A DNA stretch of 64,000 nt from Scortum barcoo (taxonomy: Eukaryota > Chordata > Actinopteri > Centrarchiformes > Terapontidae), in assembly GCA_023238725.1 (NCBI GenBank), contig CM041534.1:25859303-25923302 (forward strand), read 5' to 3'. Position 1 is the stretch's first letter; the number at the start of each line of letters is the position of its first letter. The notes beneath the pieces were generated by a model that was not told the DNA's origin, searched no databases, and worked only from the letters and a program-made list of their open reading frames with translations. This document shows, piece after piece, positions 35,144 through 47,200 of this stretch. Made by a program: the position numbers and the translations under genes.

Positions 35144-35849
35144 CTACCTGTTCAGGTAAGAGTCCTTACCCAAATGTTGCCGTGGATACCAACTTCTACA
35201 AGATGATCCAAGATGGTCGCCACATGGATCAGCCAGACTTCGCTCCAGCAGAGATGTGAGGAGACAGAACAGAGTTCTGTTAATGTGAATAAAGTTGTTT
35301 TGAATCTAACAGACACCTGTCCTCTCAGGTATGAGCTGATGACGCTCTGCTGGAGTCTGGAGCCCACAGACAGACCAACCTTCAAAATGATTGGCCAGCT
35401 CATTAACAGGCTCCTCCCCTCCACCAGAGACACATCACCACATCACAGCAACCAGGTGAGGACGAATCACACCTGAGCAGGTGAACAGGGGGGAGGAGCT
35501 TTTATCAGCTGTCAGTCAGGCTTTAAACTGTTTAAACAGTCGGTGCCTGAAGTCTTCGTTACCTCTTCTTCTCTCCTCAGCTGACGTACAGGAACATCAG
35601 TGAGTGTAGAGAAGAAGAAGAAAAGGAGGAAGAGGAGGTCAGTGGAGGAGAAGCACTGAAGAGAGGAGAAGAAGAGCGCAGCCAAAGAGGTAATGAAGCA
35701 GGACGACTTCAGCTGTTGCTAAGAGACAGTTTACCAGTGTAAATCTCATCTGACTCCGCCTCCTTTTGATCCTCTCAGAGCACCATGACGACGACGATGA
35801 TGATGAGGAGGGCGTACCAATGATGAAGAACATCTACCAGCTGTCCTGA
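22488..35849 (+). CDS. csf1r: Macrophage colony-stimulating factor 1 receptor (Csf1r), exons 2-22
   Basis: Receptor tyrosine kinase for CSF1/IL-34 on macrophages, and in fish on pigment-cell precursors. Exons: 22488-22763 (Ig1), 23061-23366 (Ig2), 23456-23592 and 23669-23831 (Ig3), 23934-24255 and 24350-24465 (Ig4), 24717-24825 and 26062-26234 (Ig5), 26344-26444 (TM), 27120-27246 (KPKYEIRWKIIES), 31100-31204 (LGSGAFGKV, VAVKML), 31300-31410, 33181-33340, 33694-33767 (insert), 33934-34022, 34612-34734 (HRDVAARN, DFGLAR), 34840-34951, 35156-35255, 35329-35455, 35581-35689, 35779-35849. All phases agree; exon 1 is probably 16694-16751. Ig4 lacks the Cys pair, as expected. Ig4 carries an unusual Asn-rich insertion. 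The insert has YQEM where human has YVEM; the tail ends NIYQLS where human has NNYQFC. Teleosts can have two paralogues (csf1ra, csf1rb); I cannot assign this one. An L2 LINE occupies the intron 27,247-31,099. Confidence 0.95.
24893..25036. repeat. 18-bp minisatellite of GGGTCA/AGGTCA half sites in a csf1r intron
   Basis: Eight 18-bp units of the form GGGGTCATTGAAGGTCAT with substitutions. Each near-consensus unit contains GGGTCA and AGGTCA four bases apart (DR4 spacing), and adjacent units place AGGTCA and GGGTCA two bases apart (DR2). Lies between the two Ig 5 exons. Confidence 0.9.
25095..26061. other. csf1r intron sequence without further features
   Basis: Unique AT-rich intron leading to the second Ig 5 exon. 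I see no additional exon or named repeat. Confidence 0.6.
27536..30890 (-). mobile_element. L2/Maui-like LINE, nearly full length, antisense in csf1r
   Basis: Read on the minus strand from ~30,890: a 5' end with AAGATGGCGCCGAGGATGGC, an APE endonuclease region (AFIVAGDFNSTNLRKVLP at ~30,060; NNKWCSDVEI at ~30,270), linker, reverse transcriptase (FIDYSSAFNTIVPAS ~28,850; GCVLSPLLYSLFTHD ~28,690), C-terminal region (~28,340-27,950), AT-rich 3' UTR and an ATTCTTGAATCTTGAATCTTG tail. Frames are broken at several places, so it is inactive. It accounts for most of the csf1r intron between the juxtamembrane and glycine-loop exons. The copy at 9-10 kb is nearly identical over the RT and in the opposite orientation. 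Confidence 0.88.
31563..31632 (-). mobile_element. tRNA-like SINE head
   Basis: Minus strand shows a tRNA-like sequence with an A-box-like part (GTCTGTGGGGACTTGG) and a B box (GTCGCCAGTTCAAGTCC). A related copy is at 43,129-43,200. Stems do not pair as a tRNA gene would. It abuts the MITE at 31,633. Confidence 0.55.
31633..32175. mobile_element. DNA transposon remnant (MITE) with terminal inverted repeats
   Basis: The left end CCCTTTTCCACTAGTACCTA and the inverted right end CCCTATTCCACTAGCACCTA pair over ~24 bases with two mismatches. Internal GC-rich half-palindromes (CCGAGCCGAGCCGAG) extend the termini. A short plus-strand frame at 31,949-32,029 reads PRGWSNDELLQTFLCLVAS, like the start of the Myb/SANT-type domain carried by Harbinger/ISL2EU-group elements. 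No transposase is present. Confidence 0.75.
32190..32760 (-). mobile_element. Degenerate LINE endonuclease fragment
   Basis: The minus strand contains LVGVYVSPQANEQ and PDSLFTVLSDFN, which align by eye with the conserved endonuclease block (VYIPPQA...GDFN) of L2-like elements. A (TG)n is embedded at ~32,366-32,382. Badly decayed and not functional. Confidence 0.5.
34159..34611. repeat. (CT)n and CTCTCCACCTGT polypyrimidine minisatellite
   Basis: About 450 bases of nearly pure pyrimidine on the plus strand, with repeated CCACCTGTCT blocks, end exactly in the CTCTCTCTCAG acceptor of the csf1r catalytic-loop exon (34,612). Glu/Arg-rich frames on the minus strand are artefacts of the repeat. Confidence 0.95.
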
Positions 35850-35904
35850 TCATCTCGTCCAGTAAAATGTGTCTCAGTTTGTCACATGGTGTTCACTGTC
35901 TGCT

Positions 35905-35910
35905 AATAAA
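35905..35910 (+). terminator. Poly(A) signal for csf1r
   Basis: AATAAA in GCTAATAAAATGG, 56 bases after the csf1r TGA (35,847-35,849); first canonical hexamer downstream. Confidence 0.65.
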
Positions 35911-36279
35911 ATGGACACTCAGACCTTTTCACTGAAGTTTTTTTTTACAAATCTTGAAGCTTCATGCTTTGTTCTGTTGATCCCAAAAAGGCTGATCAGT
36001 TTATTATTGGCAGTTTCATTTTTAGTTGAGTACTGAACTTATTTGTATTTCTAATCTGACTGTGGTAACCTTTGCATAAAGGGGGTCAGCCAATGATCGG
36101 ATACATAATTTATAAACAATCATGTCTGTGAAACTAGAAAATGATCAGGTGATGACGTTTTGATCTCAGTACTCTGATGGCAGAAGTGACAGTCCTAAAT
36201 AAAGTTGGTAGCGCACTACAGGCAGGTGTTGCTCTTTTCATTTACTGATCTCAGACGTTCATCACATCTTTGATCTTGG

Positions 36280-37022
36280 TGGAAGAAACAAGCTGTTTTG
36301 GTTGGTGGCTGTCAGTTCATCTTTGAGTGTTAACAAAGGTGTCTCACATGGTTCTGTTCTAGCACCACTTTTATTCACTATTTTATAAAGGAATGATTCA
36401 TCTAGACTGGATTGTCTGTACAACCCTGCCCTCTGTTGCTCAGGTGCTTCAAAACTTACAGCATTTTTTTATTGAGCTTAAATTGCAATTAAACTTGGAC
36501 AAATCAAAATCTATGATGTTTTCTAGAAAACTGATACTGAAGTGACTTTATGACTCTTAACAGGACAACACATGAAAGAGTTTCCTCTTATAAATATCTG
36601 AAATATGTATACATATCTCTGGCTCAAGGACAAGCTGTTCAGAAAAAACAAATAAATGAACTGATTAGGTCTGTAAAAGTAAAACTTTCTTTTCTAGAAA
36701 TAACCCAGAACTGTAGAAACAAACTATCATGCATGAACCCTTTTTTTATGCATGATGGACTGTGGCGATGTCTTGTACATGCACCGTCCTGTCTTTATTC
36801 TTCAACCTGTGGAAGCAGGCTGTCATTCATTTTGAACACATCAGTTTATTCTGTATGGTACAAGGTTGGACGGCCGACATCGGCAGTAAGAAGAGAACAA
36901 AGCTTCGTACTATTTATTCACAAAATATTTTTTGGGAAACGTCCTGGGCCTCTTTGGGAAAATATCTCTTAAATACTGAACAGGAGGGCGACCATGTGCA
37001 GAGGCTCTATTATCAGAGGAGC
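36280..37022 (+). mobile_element. Degenerate LINE reverse-transcriptase fragment
   Basis: VNKGVSHGSVLAPLLFTI at ~36,330 corresponds to the RT motif GVPQGSVLGPLLF. Further on, SYKYLKYVYISLAQGQ (~36,590) and VRREQSFVLFIHKIFFGKRPG (~36,880) match the C-terminal thumb region of the same kind of element. Stops and shifts throughout. Confidence 0.65.
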
Positions 37023-38102
37023 TGATTCCCCCCAATCAACTGAAATCTGAACGACCGACACAGAACAGTGAATGTGTGTTTCTTTGGAGTGAAACAGTCT
37101 TTATGTTGATTTCTTTGGATTGCTTGGTGCATATTTGGTATCTAATCAGCATGTTGTTGTAAAAGCGAGCTGCCCTTCCCTGTTTAAAGACAGGTTATAA
37201 TTATAATAATAATTTATGACAGTCATGAATTGATGACAAACCCACTCAGATGATACTAGGAGGTTTCACTGCACTCTGACCTCAGGCAGGCAGTTCTCTG
37301 TGTGACTGAATTTAAGTCACTCTGCAAGTTAATGAATAATACAGAAATACAGAAGATGATGGAGGCTGTTATATCATCCTGTTTTGATGTAAACACAATA
37401 AATCCTGAACTTCAAACTTAAAATAACAGATTACAGATTACAGCTAATCTATCAAAGAAAAGGTCATCTTGATTTGTTCAGGAATTAAACATTACACAAC
37501 AAGTCAGCTGATCAGAGCTCGCAATAATGAAATCTGAACCTACCTGCTGGATTTATAACATCATGTATAACAACAACATGTATTTACAGATTCTGGATTT
37601 TTAAAGAGGAGTTCGCTGACCCCTCAGACTGACACACTCGTATTTAGGCTGTGAAGAGAAGTGATCATCTCCACCTTCGTTCATCCTGATTTCACAGGCG
37701 TCTGTTTGCTTGTAGATTTAATGCTGTTTGTAGTTAATCATTTATCAAAATGATTATTGTGAAGAATAAGCTGAACTAAAATTTATATGCTGAACCTGCA
37801 TCAATATTTAGCTTCTTTGGATGCAGCTCACTCTCCTTGAAGACGTTGGGTTCAGCACAGAAACACTGTGAGAAACGTTGATGTTTGTTAAGTTTACAGA
37901 TGTGACACCTTTAAAACACAATCAGCTTCTGATGGTTCAGTTATCATATGCTACATAAAGATGTAATAACTTCATAACCGACTGTTCTCAGGGTTTCTGA
38001 GCTGGAGCCGGCTGTAACACCTGTCAGCTGAGTGCAGAGGGGGCGGAGCCTCATTAAAGAGATTACCTGACATGTTTTACTGCTGCTGGACTTTACACTG
38101 TG
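37023..38102. other. csf1r-tmprss15 spacer and probable tmprss15 promoter
   Basis: AT-rich, no gene. The last ~100 bases before 38,103 are the likely tmprss15 promoter; GACATGTTTTACTG and GGACTTTACACTG contain TTTAC cores like those bound by CDX2, an intestinal regulator, but this is suggestive only. No clear TATA box. Confidence 0.4.
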
Positions 38103-38124
38103 ATGAACATTAATTTCAAAACAG
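38103..38124 (+). other. Probable tmprss15 5' UTR exon end carrying a short upstream ORF
   Basis: ATGAACATTAATTTCAAAACAG is followed by a strong GTGAGG donor. Spliced to the acceptor at 38,282 it forms an eight-codon upstream ORF whose TGA (38,285-38,287) overlaps the main ATG (38,284-38,286). The upstream extent of the exon is unknown. Confidence 0.45.
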
Positions 38125-38283
38125 GTGAGGTCACAAACATTTCATCCACAAACGTCTTCATTACTGACTTTTATTCCATGTTGGAGGGATTGACTGAGGT
38201 ACTGATGGATTTATTAATGTACTGATGAACTGACTGAGGTATTGATGGATTGATTCATGTACGGATTGATGATGTGTTGCAGT

Positions 38284-41200
38284 ATGAAGTGCACTCTGTC
38301 TTCTCTGGAGGTTCTGCTCAGCGTCGTGTCATCTCTTCTTCTGATCTGCTGTATCGGACTGATCGTAGTTTCATGGATCAGTCTAAAGCCCGAAGGTAAA
38401 CACAGAGTCCTGTTTTAATAAAGTGATCAGGTGTCAGCAGATGATATTGATCAGAGCATTGTTGTTTGTGTGCCGAGGTGCCATTGAGCCGGTGGTGCTG
38501 AGTGGTCGGATGGTGATCACAGAGGGAGCAGTTTTCTCTGAGGAGCTGAACAACTCCAGCTCTCTGCTCTTCAAGTCTCTGGCTTTCGACGTCCAACACC
38601 TGGTGAGCAGCTTTTATTTTGAAAATAACAGGCAGCTTTTTCCTTCTTTAACAACTGGTAGCATCATCAGCTTTTATTGTGAAAGACAACAGCAGGAGAA
38701 CTGGCTTAGTATTGATCAGTGTAACAGCAATTTAAAGTACATACTATCCTGATGTGATCTATAAAATTGATCAGTATTGATCAGTTTCATCAGGTTAAAA
38801 TGATGTCGCAGTCTGCAGGCGTCAGCTGATCCCAGCTTGACTTCTGATTGGTCAACAGGTTTCTGAGGCGTTCGGTCGCAGCGAGCTCCGACATCTCTTC
38901 AAGTCCTGTCAGGTTTTATACTTCAGGTCAGATATGTGATCAATCACTGATCAGTGATTTATTTCTAACCAATGGTCTCATTTATACTGATTGATTGATT
39001 GATTCAAACAGATCTACCAGTAATAAAAGATCTAATGAATATATTGATTATTTGATCATTGAATGTTAATTGATGTGTGTGTCCTCAGTCAGGGCAGTGT
39101 GGTGGTGACCTTTGACCTCTGGTATAATCAGCTGATCAATGTGAAGGAGGCGGAGCAGCAGTTGGGGGCGGGGCTTCAGGAGGTTGGGCCCACAGGATTG
39201 GTGATTGACAGAAACAGCATCCAGATCACAGGTGAAAGTGGAAGATCACAAATTTAACAGGCGATAATCAGAGCAGTTTTAGCTTCACCATCTACAGAAA
39301 CTTAGTGACAGTGAAGAAATGTGTAAATAATCCAGGAAACATTCAGAAGGCCGGTTCTCTAAGTCAAAGAGATCAGTGAGATTTTATTCATGTTTCCACT
39401 CCAGCTCTGTTCATGTCGCTCTGGATCACACAGACACGACTGTCGTTTCTTTGTGTTCCTGTCAATGTGTTTGTTCAGAGAGACAAGACGAGACAACACC
39501 TTCACCGACGACCGTCGCACCCACAACAGGTGAGAAAACTCTGAAATTCTCGCCTGATCTACTATTAAAGGATCTTCTTCTGTCTAAGCATCAAACACAC
39601 CAAACAGCACCGAGACAAAACCTGAAGAAACTCACACAAAGTCTTTTCAGCTGTCGATCATATTTAGTTGGTTCACTTACCAAAGGTGTCATTTTAAATG
39701 GTTTTATTGAAGACGTTAAACTCATATTTGTCTCACTTTATAACAGTTTCTCTTTGTGTGCGCAGTAACTTGCCGTCCTCACTATAAGCTGTGTGCTGAT
39801 GGACTGACGTGTGCTCTGATCAGTCGGTTCTGTGATGGAGTCGATGATTGTCCTGACGCCTCTGATGAAGACGCCGCTCGCTGTGGTCAGTGATCCTCTG
39901 ACATCTGGATCCATTTTCATAAAGCTGCTGCAAAGTGTTTCTCCTGGTGATGAAATTGTCAGAAAAAGTTCAGAATTATGATGTTTTCTAAGAAATTAAG
40001 TTAAGATTAGATCCTGGAAATGATACAAGTTTTTCACAAAGCATCTCCTGAGGGGAAACTGCAGCAGGGACGACTGTTACAAGGTTTAGGAGTCTCTAAA
40101 GCAGAGACAACAGTGGAGAGACACAGATGGGAGAGAAATATTCTCCAAACACTGAATAACAGTGAGTTAATGAAACATGATGGATTAGATCCAGAAAATG
40201 TTTGTAGTCTGCCTCATTAGAGATGCACTTACATCTCCCATCCAACGCAAACACAACAGCAGAAATACGTGAGTACAACATGAAGATATTTGAAAACCAT
40301 CTTGTTTGCATATCTCCCCTCTCGCTAAAGACTCACATCACACACATGCACACACACACACACACACACGCGTGCCTCCTCTCGCTCTCGCCCTGCTCAC
40401 TGATGGACAGTAACTTCACTGTCTGTTCTATGACTGTTATCATTGATAGTGTTTTTTATTTCCACTCTCTTATCAGTTAATTCATCGTATCAGTCAGCAG
40501 GGTTGATCTCAGCTCCTCACAGAGGTCAAAGTTTCTGTCCCGGCCTTGCTCAAAATCGCTCAGTATTTTTGTAAATCGTTCCTCCAAAGTGAGGAGCACT
40601 GAGAGGTTCAGCATGAAGCTGATTTCTATGAAATGATTCATGTGAGAAACGTTTACAGGAGCTGAGATGTAACCAACACCAGGATCGTTATCAGCTGTTC
40701 GTCATTGTCTGTGGATTTTCTGTGTGACATCATCACTGTTGTTTCCATAGCGACAGTGTGTGACGGACAGTTCGTGCTGAGAGGTCCGAGCGGCTCGTTC
40801 AGTTCGTCAGATGCCTCAGAGACGTACGACAACAACGTCCTCTGTCGCTGGATCATCAGGTACGCACACACACAACACAAACACAATACACAACATAACA
40901 CAATACACACAGTGCAGAACACGCATACACATATTGATCAGGTTTGTTGTTTATGCAGAATATTTTTCAACTCATCAAAATAGTAAACAAAGTTGTTGTT
41001 ATTTTCAGGATCGATCGAGGACTTTCTGTTCAGTTTAAAATCAATCGATTTGAAACCGAAGAATACTCAGACACTCTGAGTCTGTACCAAGGAGTCGGGC
41101 CAGAGAAACACCTGAAAGGTAAACACACACACTCACACACGCACACAGAGACACTCACACACACACACTCTCACACACACACACATGCACACATGCACAG

Positions 41201-44200
41201 AGACACTCACACACACGCTCTCTCATTGTTACCTGGTTTCAGCTCAGCTCTCAGGCTCCGCCCCTGCTGAGATTGTGTGGCTGCTGACCGACCAATCAAC
41301 TGTGGAGTTTACTTCTGATGAAATCAACAGTTTTTCAGGATTCAACGTCTCCTACAGCGCCGCCAACACCTCCATCCTGTCAGGTGACTTCACATCCCGT
41401 TATGGCAAGTCATGCAGACAACGTGCAAACATGTTCTCAACATGTGGTTGACGTGTTGATTTTCAACACATGGACAACACGTATCTAAAAAATATATAAA
41501 CACGTTGCTGATGTGTTAAGAATCGACACGTGAACAACGAGTAGTATCAGACATCAGTTTCAGGTGATTCTGATCCACCTGTCCACCAGGTGAGTGTCCT
41601 GAGTTCCCATTGGCTGCTAAGCAGATCCTGCTGCTCAGGATCCTTTTATTTCTTTTCTTCCTTTTAATGCAGCTGATGAAAACTAATATTTTTAAAAAGG
41701 GAACATTAATATATTTGCCTCCTTTTTCTCCACTGCTGCCTCAACGCGTTTTAACGCGTTGTTGACGTATTAAAACTCAACACATCAACACACGTTAACA
41801 ATGTGTTGGTAACATGTTGCTGAACATCACGTGTACTTGGACTGCAAGTCTTTCCACATCTGTGAGGTGACGACACTTCATGTTGCTGCTCACAGGACGA
41901 GAAGAAAGAGACGGAAATAAAGAGCGTGTGTTACTGTGGGTGTGTGTTTTTGTATGTAACTGTGTATAACTGTGTGTCTGTGTGTGTATGTGTGTTCAGA
42001 CCAGCAGAAGCTCACCTGTACCTTTGAGCAGGGCATGTGTTTCTGGCAGCAGCCCGATGATTATGATGGCGAATGGATTCGAACCAGCGGCAGCACACTT
42101 CCTCCGCTGACCGGCCCGAGTGGTGACCACACGCTGGGCAACAGCTCAGGTGTGTTCAACATTTTAATGATGTAGATAAATCATCACAAACAGGAAACAA
42201 GATAATCATCACAAAGTTACCAAAATAAAATCTAATTAACAAAAGAAACTTTATAAAGTAAAATAAAACTGATCAAACTGTGATTCACTAATAAAATAAT
42301 GAAGACTGTTCATCACGCTGTGGTTGTTTGTGGTGACATCAGTCATATTCTTATTGTGATCAATAATATTGATCAGTTTGTGTCTCTGTCAGGTTTCTAC
42401 ATCGTCACCACTCTGAGTCCAGGACAGTTTCTGAAGAGCTTCAGGATCCACAGCCTCCCTCTGACTCCGCCCACACAGCCCATGTGTCTGAGCTTCTGGT
42501 AAACAACTGGAAAATAAACAAATAAAATGATAACAAAAGAACAACAAACAAATAAACATGTCAACAACAAGAAAACAAATATGTCAATGATGAATAAAGA
42601 AATAATATTTAAAAAGTGAAAAGACAAAAGACGAACAAAGACTATTAAACATGACAGTCCAGTCTGGACTGAGATCAGGATTTGGAGTTAGTGAGGAAAT
42701 CAGAGGGGTGTTCCACGAAGCTGTATTAAGGGAAAGTCTGGCTTATTTCGATAAGTCTGGCTCATTTAAGAGAGAGTCTCGCTCCATCATTCGTGGCTTA
42801 TTTGAATGCCCGCTGAGTAACCATGGTAACTAATGCCGCAGAACTAGGGTTAGGGTTAGGGTAGAAAAATATATATACAATTTATAATAAATAATGAATC
42901 GAAAATGTTCCCAGGGCAGAGCATCCCACTATGTGAATATAAATGTATATAAATAACCCTAACCCTAACATATGCTGCCCTCAGTGTACAGAGGTAGATT
43001 TTACTGACCTATTTTTGTAATGTAATGTCTCCTCCATAATGAAAAGTAAAAAGGAAAACTAATAAAAATGTGCTCATAAAGAGACAACTTCCTAAGTATT
43101 GTTCAATTTTAATGAAATATGTGGTCCTTTGGGATTTGAACCAGTGACCCTCCTGGTTCCCAAGCCAAGTCCCCACAGACTGAGCTGCTGCCTCCCCATG
43201 TTTGTTTGATGCTTAAACACATCGGGTTTATGTCAATTTTCCTAAGTTGATCATTGTTTTAAATATAAATCTAATAATGCTAGCTTAATACTACTGATAA
43301 TGACTTGAATGCTCATTTATTAATAAATTGACAAAGCAAAGCCAGTTTAATTGTGCAGCACATTTCACACAGAGACAATTCAACATGCTTTAAATAAAAC
43401 TAATGAAAGAAAAGAGCAAAGTGAAATAAGATGAAAGTGAAATAAACATATAACATGAAACAAAGGGATTAGGCTTGTACGACTTGGGCAACTTGCGCAT
43501 TTAGTCTGTCAGCTATTATATATATTTTTTCTTTTTTCTTTTTTCATCAGATCTCCCTCCCTTTGTTAATTGCAGCAGTGTTTCTGCTGATGAGAAGAAG
43601 CTCTCGCTCTACTTTCCTCTTGCACCATCCTCTTTTCTCCCATCGACTCGTCAGGGCTTCTTACGTTCCTCGGGCACTCGCACATAGCCGGACAGTGAAA
43701 GCCTCGCTTGAATTAGCCTCGATTAGATGAGGCTGAAATGTGTTAGTGGAACGACTTGAGGCTTAATTTGGGAGATGGCGTTAGTTCAAGCGAGGCTTTC
43801 TCCGGTCAGCCTGGCTTTCTTTAGCTCTGTTGATGGAAAACCCCCCTGAGGGTTCACCTGGTGATCAGGATACGTTGCCATGGTAACTGATGCTACACAC
43901 CTTCTCCGTGTGTGATATTATCATACTGTTAACTCCCACATTCACACAGTTGCTGAGCTCTGATGCTTTCAGCTCGTCTCTGCTTCACTTTTTCATTCTG
44001 GCATTTGTTTCTGATTGGTGACATATATATATTAACTAGTGTAAACAAATAGTAAATGTAAACAAGTAAACAAGCCAAGACAATATGTAAACCGGACAAA
44101 AATGTCACACATATGTGTGTATAAACAGAAAAAAAGGAAACATGTAAACAAATATACATTTAGAAAAGGATTAACAGACACTTAACAGGAAATTGTGTGC

Positions 44201-47200
44201 AGGTATCACATGTTTGGAAAAGACGTCCATCGTCTCAGAGTCCTGCTGCTCCAACCGTCTCCATCACCTGCCGATACCGTGGTATTCCAGAAAGACGGTA
44301 ACTATGGTGATAGCTGGAACTACGGCCAGGTGACTCTCAACCTGACAATGGAGACCACGGTCAGTGACATCACACAAGAAGTCCACAGACTGATGGGCAA
44401 CATGTTTTTTCAGCTGATCAATAACTGATGCATCAGTGTGACTTATGCAGGTGGTGTTTGAAGCTCTGAAAAAAGGAGGGCTGATCAGCGACATCGCTCT
44501 GGATGACATCACATTGACCTCTGATGCCTGTGGCCCCGCCCCCCCTGAACCTACCAATGTGCCACCTCCAACAACAGCACCCCCCATACCAGGTATCACA
44601 CAGACCAGGCCCCCATACCACTTATCACACAGACCACACCCCCTATACCAGGTATCACACAGACCACTCCCCCACTCCAGGTATCACAAAGACCACGCCT
44701 CATGTTTATCAGGTAATAGATAGTTCTTAAACCTGTGATGTGGATCCTGCTTGACCCCTCTGCTCTGATTGGTCCAGCTGACTGTGGAGGACCCTTTGAC
44801 CTCTGGGAGCCAAACTCCACCTTCAGCTCACCAAATTACCCACAATCCTACGGGAACATGGCTTCATGTGAGTGCACCTGTGTGTCCAGGTTTTTACTTC
44901 TGTCAGTACTGCGAATATCTGAACTTGTAATAAAGACTTTATCTGTGTCCTGATTCTCTACAAACTCATGAGTTTTTTGTTTGTCAGAAACTTCAACATT
45001 AGTTCAACATTAACTAGCAACAGAAACACAACTCCAGGAAGTAATTAACTACAAAACAAAAAACAAGCGACAAGCTGTCTGAATCCAACTTTTCATTTTG
45101 AAGAGGAAGAACACATTTAACGATCCTCTCCCTGATTTGTCTGCCATCTTCGCCTGTAATTACCCGTGATCCTCTGCTGCTGCAGGTCTGTGGACTCTCC
45201 ACACCAGCAAGGGTTTAAACATCCAGCTCCACTTCCTGGACTTTGATGTTGAAGCGACCTATGATGTTGTAGAGGTGCGAGATGGGGCGGGGCCAAACTC
45301 CACCTTACTGGGTGAGGATATCTTTTACCCAGAATCCTTGTGTGTGAACATGTGACTTATTCTATTTTATCCTGCATATATAAACTTGTTTTGTTTCTCA
45401 GCTGTCCTTACTGGTAACAGTGGCCCCGCCCACGATTTGTTATCAACAACCAATCAAATGACAGTGTGGTTCTTTACGGACGAATCAGGTTACGGTCGAG
45501 GATTCAAAGCCAACTTCACCTCCGGGGTCAACCTGGGGTCACCAGGTGAGCTCAGGGTCAGAGATCAGAGGGTTAACAGCAGTATTATTGATTATTTATT
45601 TCACTGATGGGTGTTGTTTGTGAACAGCTCCATGTGCAGTTGGTCAGTTCCAGTGTCAGACAGGAAGCTGTATCCATGGTAACAGTCAGTGTGACGGTGT
45701 AGCTGACTGTCCTGACGGCTCTGATGAAGCCGACTGTGGTGAGTCGATTAGTTGTAGCTTCTCCCGTGATCAATACATGGGATCAATACTGATGTCAGAC
45801 ATGAATCTCTGTGTTTTGATTGGTTAGAAACTGTATTACACATAAATATATACACATATATACACATAACACATACATTTATATAAATCTATTTTTATTA
45901 TGTTATGTTACCTACCTATTTATATTAAATGGTTAAAATGTGTCAGAACATGTCATCTTATGTCAAACAGGTGTTACATCACATATGACATCACACAATG
46001 TGATGTCATCTAATGTTACGTGTTGTATTTAATGATGTCACATCACAATATGCCATGTTTATGTAACATTAATTTTGCTACATTGTGCGATGTTGCACCA
46101 CAGTATGCTCCATGTTCTGTCATTAAGTGATGTCACAGGGTATGATGTTCTGTTGGAAAGAACTGACAGGTGAATCTAACTAAACTAAACTAAACTAAAC
46201 TAAACTGGCTTTACACCACACTAACCAACACTAACTAAGCAAACACTGTCAGAGGATATGTGTGATTTTTTTTATTGTTATAATTTTAAAGTATATTTTT
46301 GTGTGTGTGTGTGTGTGTGTGTTTCAGTTGTGCTGCAGGTGAATGGTTCTCGTCGTCTCCAGTTTCAGCTCGTCTCCTCTCTGCTCACCGTGTGTGCTGA
46401 CACCTGGAGCTCTCATCTGTCTCACTTCACCTGTCAATACCTGGGATACAGGTATCTGTCACCTGTCTCATCTCACCTGTCTGTCTTCACCTGTCGTTAC
46501 CTGGGATACATTTGCTGTGTCTGAACAGCAGGTCTGTTCTGTTGCAGGTGGACTAGCTGGAGGTTCTGGTAGCAAACAGCAACATAAAGACTCAGATCTG
46601 GTTTTTGTTTGTTCTGGACTCTGCAGGTCCGGGAAGGCCACATTGCTGCAGGCTCTGCCACAAGATTCACCTTTCACCAACATCACAGTCACCAGCAGCG
46701 GAAGACTGGAAACCAGTGCCAGGTACTGAAAACCAGAACCCGGACCAGAACCTAAATAGCAACAGAACCCTGAAGCTGTGAGTCAGGAAGAGTCGGATAC
46801 TGTGGGACCAGAATTAGGACTAAAATTAGACCAAGAAACAGAATCACGAACAGACAGCAAAAGAACTCTGATAAGACCCAGAACTACAGCTAGAACCAGA
46901 ACCAGAATCATGTCTAGATCTAGAGATAGAACCAGCTCTAGAGCTAGAAACACAACCAGATCTAGAGATAGAGCCGGGACCAAATCTAGAACTAGAACCA
47001 GAACTAGAACTAGAGCAGGAAGTAGAATTATGGTCAAATGGTAATGGAATCCTGAAGGTCTCGGTCAGTTACTGAAGACTTGACACACAATTAGATCCAG
47101 AACAAGGGAGAGGTTTAAAACCAGAACCAGTCAGAAGACCAGAGTCACCAATAATGGTGGTTTTGTTTTTACAGTGAAACCTGCATCAGTGACAGGGTGG

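Larger units (their letters stand above)
42711..43848. mobile_element. MITE-like DNA element with imperfect terminal inverted repeats
   Basis: The left end CAGAGGGGTGTTCCACGAA and the inverted right end CAGGGGGGTTTTCCATCAA match over ~19 bases with a few mismatches. Subterminal sequence also pairs loosely (AGTCTGGCTTATTTCGATAA on the left; AGCCAGGCTGACC on the inverted right). No transposase. A tRNA-like SINE head (43,129-43,200) and telomere-like repeats lie inside. It occupies the large MAM intron of tmprss15. Confidence 0.6.

Noticed and set aside
43129..43200. Possible tRNA genes here and at 31,563, 16,460 and 55,300
   Set aside because: Pol III box sequences are present but acceptor and anticodon stems do not pair, and copies recur with SINE bodies; they are SINE heads.
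46545..46626. Alternative SRCR acceptor at ~46,547 (TTGCAG then GTGGACTAGC)
   Set aside because: It runs into an in-frame stop within a few codons; the acceptor at 46,626 keeps the frame and the SRCR cysteine pattern.
46778..47044. Arg/Thr-rich frame that might be a basic peptide gene
   Set aside because: Hexamer minisatellite in a tmprss15 intron; the opposite strand is equally open.
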